From the NCBI GenBank assembly GCA_900556255.1, contig USNZ01000096.1:1-5747 (forward strand): a stretch of DNA of 5,747 bases. The letters are read 5' to 3'. This stretch comes from an uncultured Oscillospiraceae bacterium. GTDB taxonomy: Bacteria > Bacillota > Clostridia > Oscillospirales > Ruminococcaceae. The notes beneath the pieces are model-generated. The model made no database searches. It had not been told where the DNA came from and was given only the letters and a program-made list of their open reading frames with translations. The position numbers and the translations under genes were made by a program. This document shows, one piece after another, positions 5,156 to 5,747 of this stretch; the stretch's first letter is position 1, and the number at the start of each line of letters is the position of its first letter.

Positions 5156-5747
5156 AATCACCGCCTACTGCGCCGCGCTGCTGGCGCTGCTTGTGCTGCC
5201 CTTTGGGGTGCTTGCCGCGTGGGACAAGCTGCTTTTGGGACGCGATTTTTCCCAAGCTGTCCCCGCCGACACCTTGAGCGATGCCGGGCGCAGCAATGCG
5301 ACCGCCTGTATGCTGTACAACTGTGCGCATATTTTCGGCGCACCTGCCGGCGGGGACTACCTGACCGACAGCTGGACGACAACCGAAGCCGACAGCGCCG
5401 ACCTTGCGCAGCTTACCTCTTTTTTAACCGACCTGCACAAGGCAGGGCTTTTGGACGCTGCGCAGCTTCGCCTTTGCCTGAACGCCGCCAACGCGGGTCC
5501 CGATGCCGCGCACAGTCTTACCGCCCCCTGCGGGCTGCGGGGCTATTCTGTGCAGCTTCTCCGCGATGAGCCGTATACATACGACACCCTTCAGTTTTAT
5601 TATCTGGAAAACGGTTCGCCGCTGTCGCTGCGGTTTTATGCCGCCGACCCGCAGGCATTCGGCAGCTGCACGCCGGACGATGCCTTTGTGCAGACGCTTT
5701 TGCAGGTTCTGGGGCTGGACAGCTTTGCCGACTGGCAGCCGGCCGCC
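5145..5747 (+). CDS. Exported or membrane-anchored protein of unknown function (3' truncated by window edge)
   Basis: The frame from GTG 5145 stays open for 201 codons to the end of the window. The start is supported by the AAGGAGGTG site, and the reading overlaps the kinase by 11 bases, a sign of translational coupling. The N terminus, MKAKITAYCAALLALLVLPFGVLAAW, has two lysines and then a hydrophobic stretch (about 5-26): either a single membrane anchor or a signal peptide with possible cleavage after the VLA-A region. No lipobox with a correctly placed Cys is evident. The exported part has cysteines at 55, 60, 111, 129 and 175, and a stretch SDAGRSNATACMLYNCAHIF (45-64). The rest looks mixed alpha/beta (for example VQLLRDEPYTYDTLQFYYLE, 136-155). 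I do not recognise the family. Its position as fourth gene of a two-component operon with a lipoprotein suggests an envelope role, possibly modulating the kinase. Codon style matches its neighbours. Confidence 0.85.
   Translation, partial: MKAKITAYCAALLALLVLPFGVLAAWDKLLLGRDFSQAVPADTLSDAGRSNATACMLYNCAHIFGAPAGGDYLTDSWTTTEADSADLAQLTSFLTDLHKAGLLDAAQLRLCLNAANAGPDAAHSLTAPCGLRGYSVQLLRDEPYTYDTLQFYYLENGSPLSLRFYAADPQAFGSCTPDDAFVQTLLQVLGLDSFADWQPAA

Noticed and set aside
1..5747. CRISPR arrays, tRNA/rRNA genes, transposase genes or attachment sites
   Set aside because: No spaced direct-repeat array, cloverleaf-like sequence, transposase motif or duplicated integration site was seen on either strand.

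Overview
The window looks like chromosomal DNA from a GC-rich Firmicute. The best guess is the Oscillospiraceae/Ruminococcaceae (clostridial cluster IV, the Faecalibacterium/Subdoligranulum/Gemmiger neighbourhood). This rests on G/C-ending codons, strong AGGAGG-type ribosome binding sites, GTG starts, an EIKTP-type sensor kinase and a clostridial-style propeller lipoprotein. The placement is inference from style, not from a search. All supported genes are on the + strand.

Layout. Positions 1-1407 hold the C-terminal 468 residues of the phenylalanyl-tRNA synthetase beta subunit (pheT), whose 5' part lies outside the window. Positions 1408-1706 form a non-coding stretch unusually full of inverted repeats: three substantial stem-loops (1420-1474, 1488-1538, 1548-1582), a small one (1588-1604), then a textbook Rho-independent terminator with a UUCG tetraloop (1615-1646). 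A promoter with a perfect TATAAT (1674-1679) follows at once.

From 1707 to the window end runs a tightly packed operon of four genes: an OmpR/PhoB-type response regulator (1707-2375); a predicted lipoprotein with propeller-like repeats and a Cys/His cluster (2372-3697, overlapping the regulator by ATGA); a membrane histidine kinase (3722-5155); and an exported or membrane-anchored protein of unknown family (5145 to the edge, overlapping the kinase by 11 bases).

How they may work together. The regulator and kinase form a complete two-component pair with all key residues present. The lipoprotein gene sits between them, which is not the usual RR-HK order, and a second exported protein is coupled to the kinase. 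The simplest inference is an envelope-sensing unit in which one or both exported proteins modulate, or respond to, the kinase sensor domain. Nothing in the sequence identifies the signal or the regulon. The most interesting points are this sensor-lipoprotein arrangement, the CX4CXHX4C cluster, and the structured intergenic region, which may be a dispersed repeat or a structured RNA.
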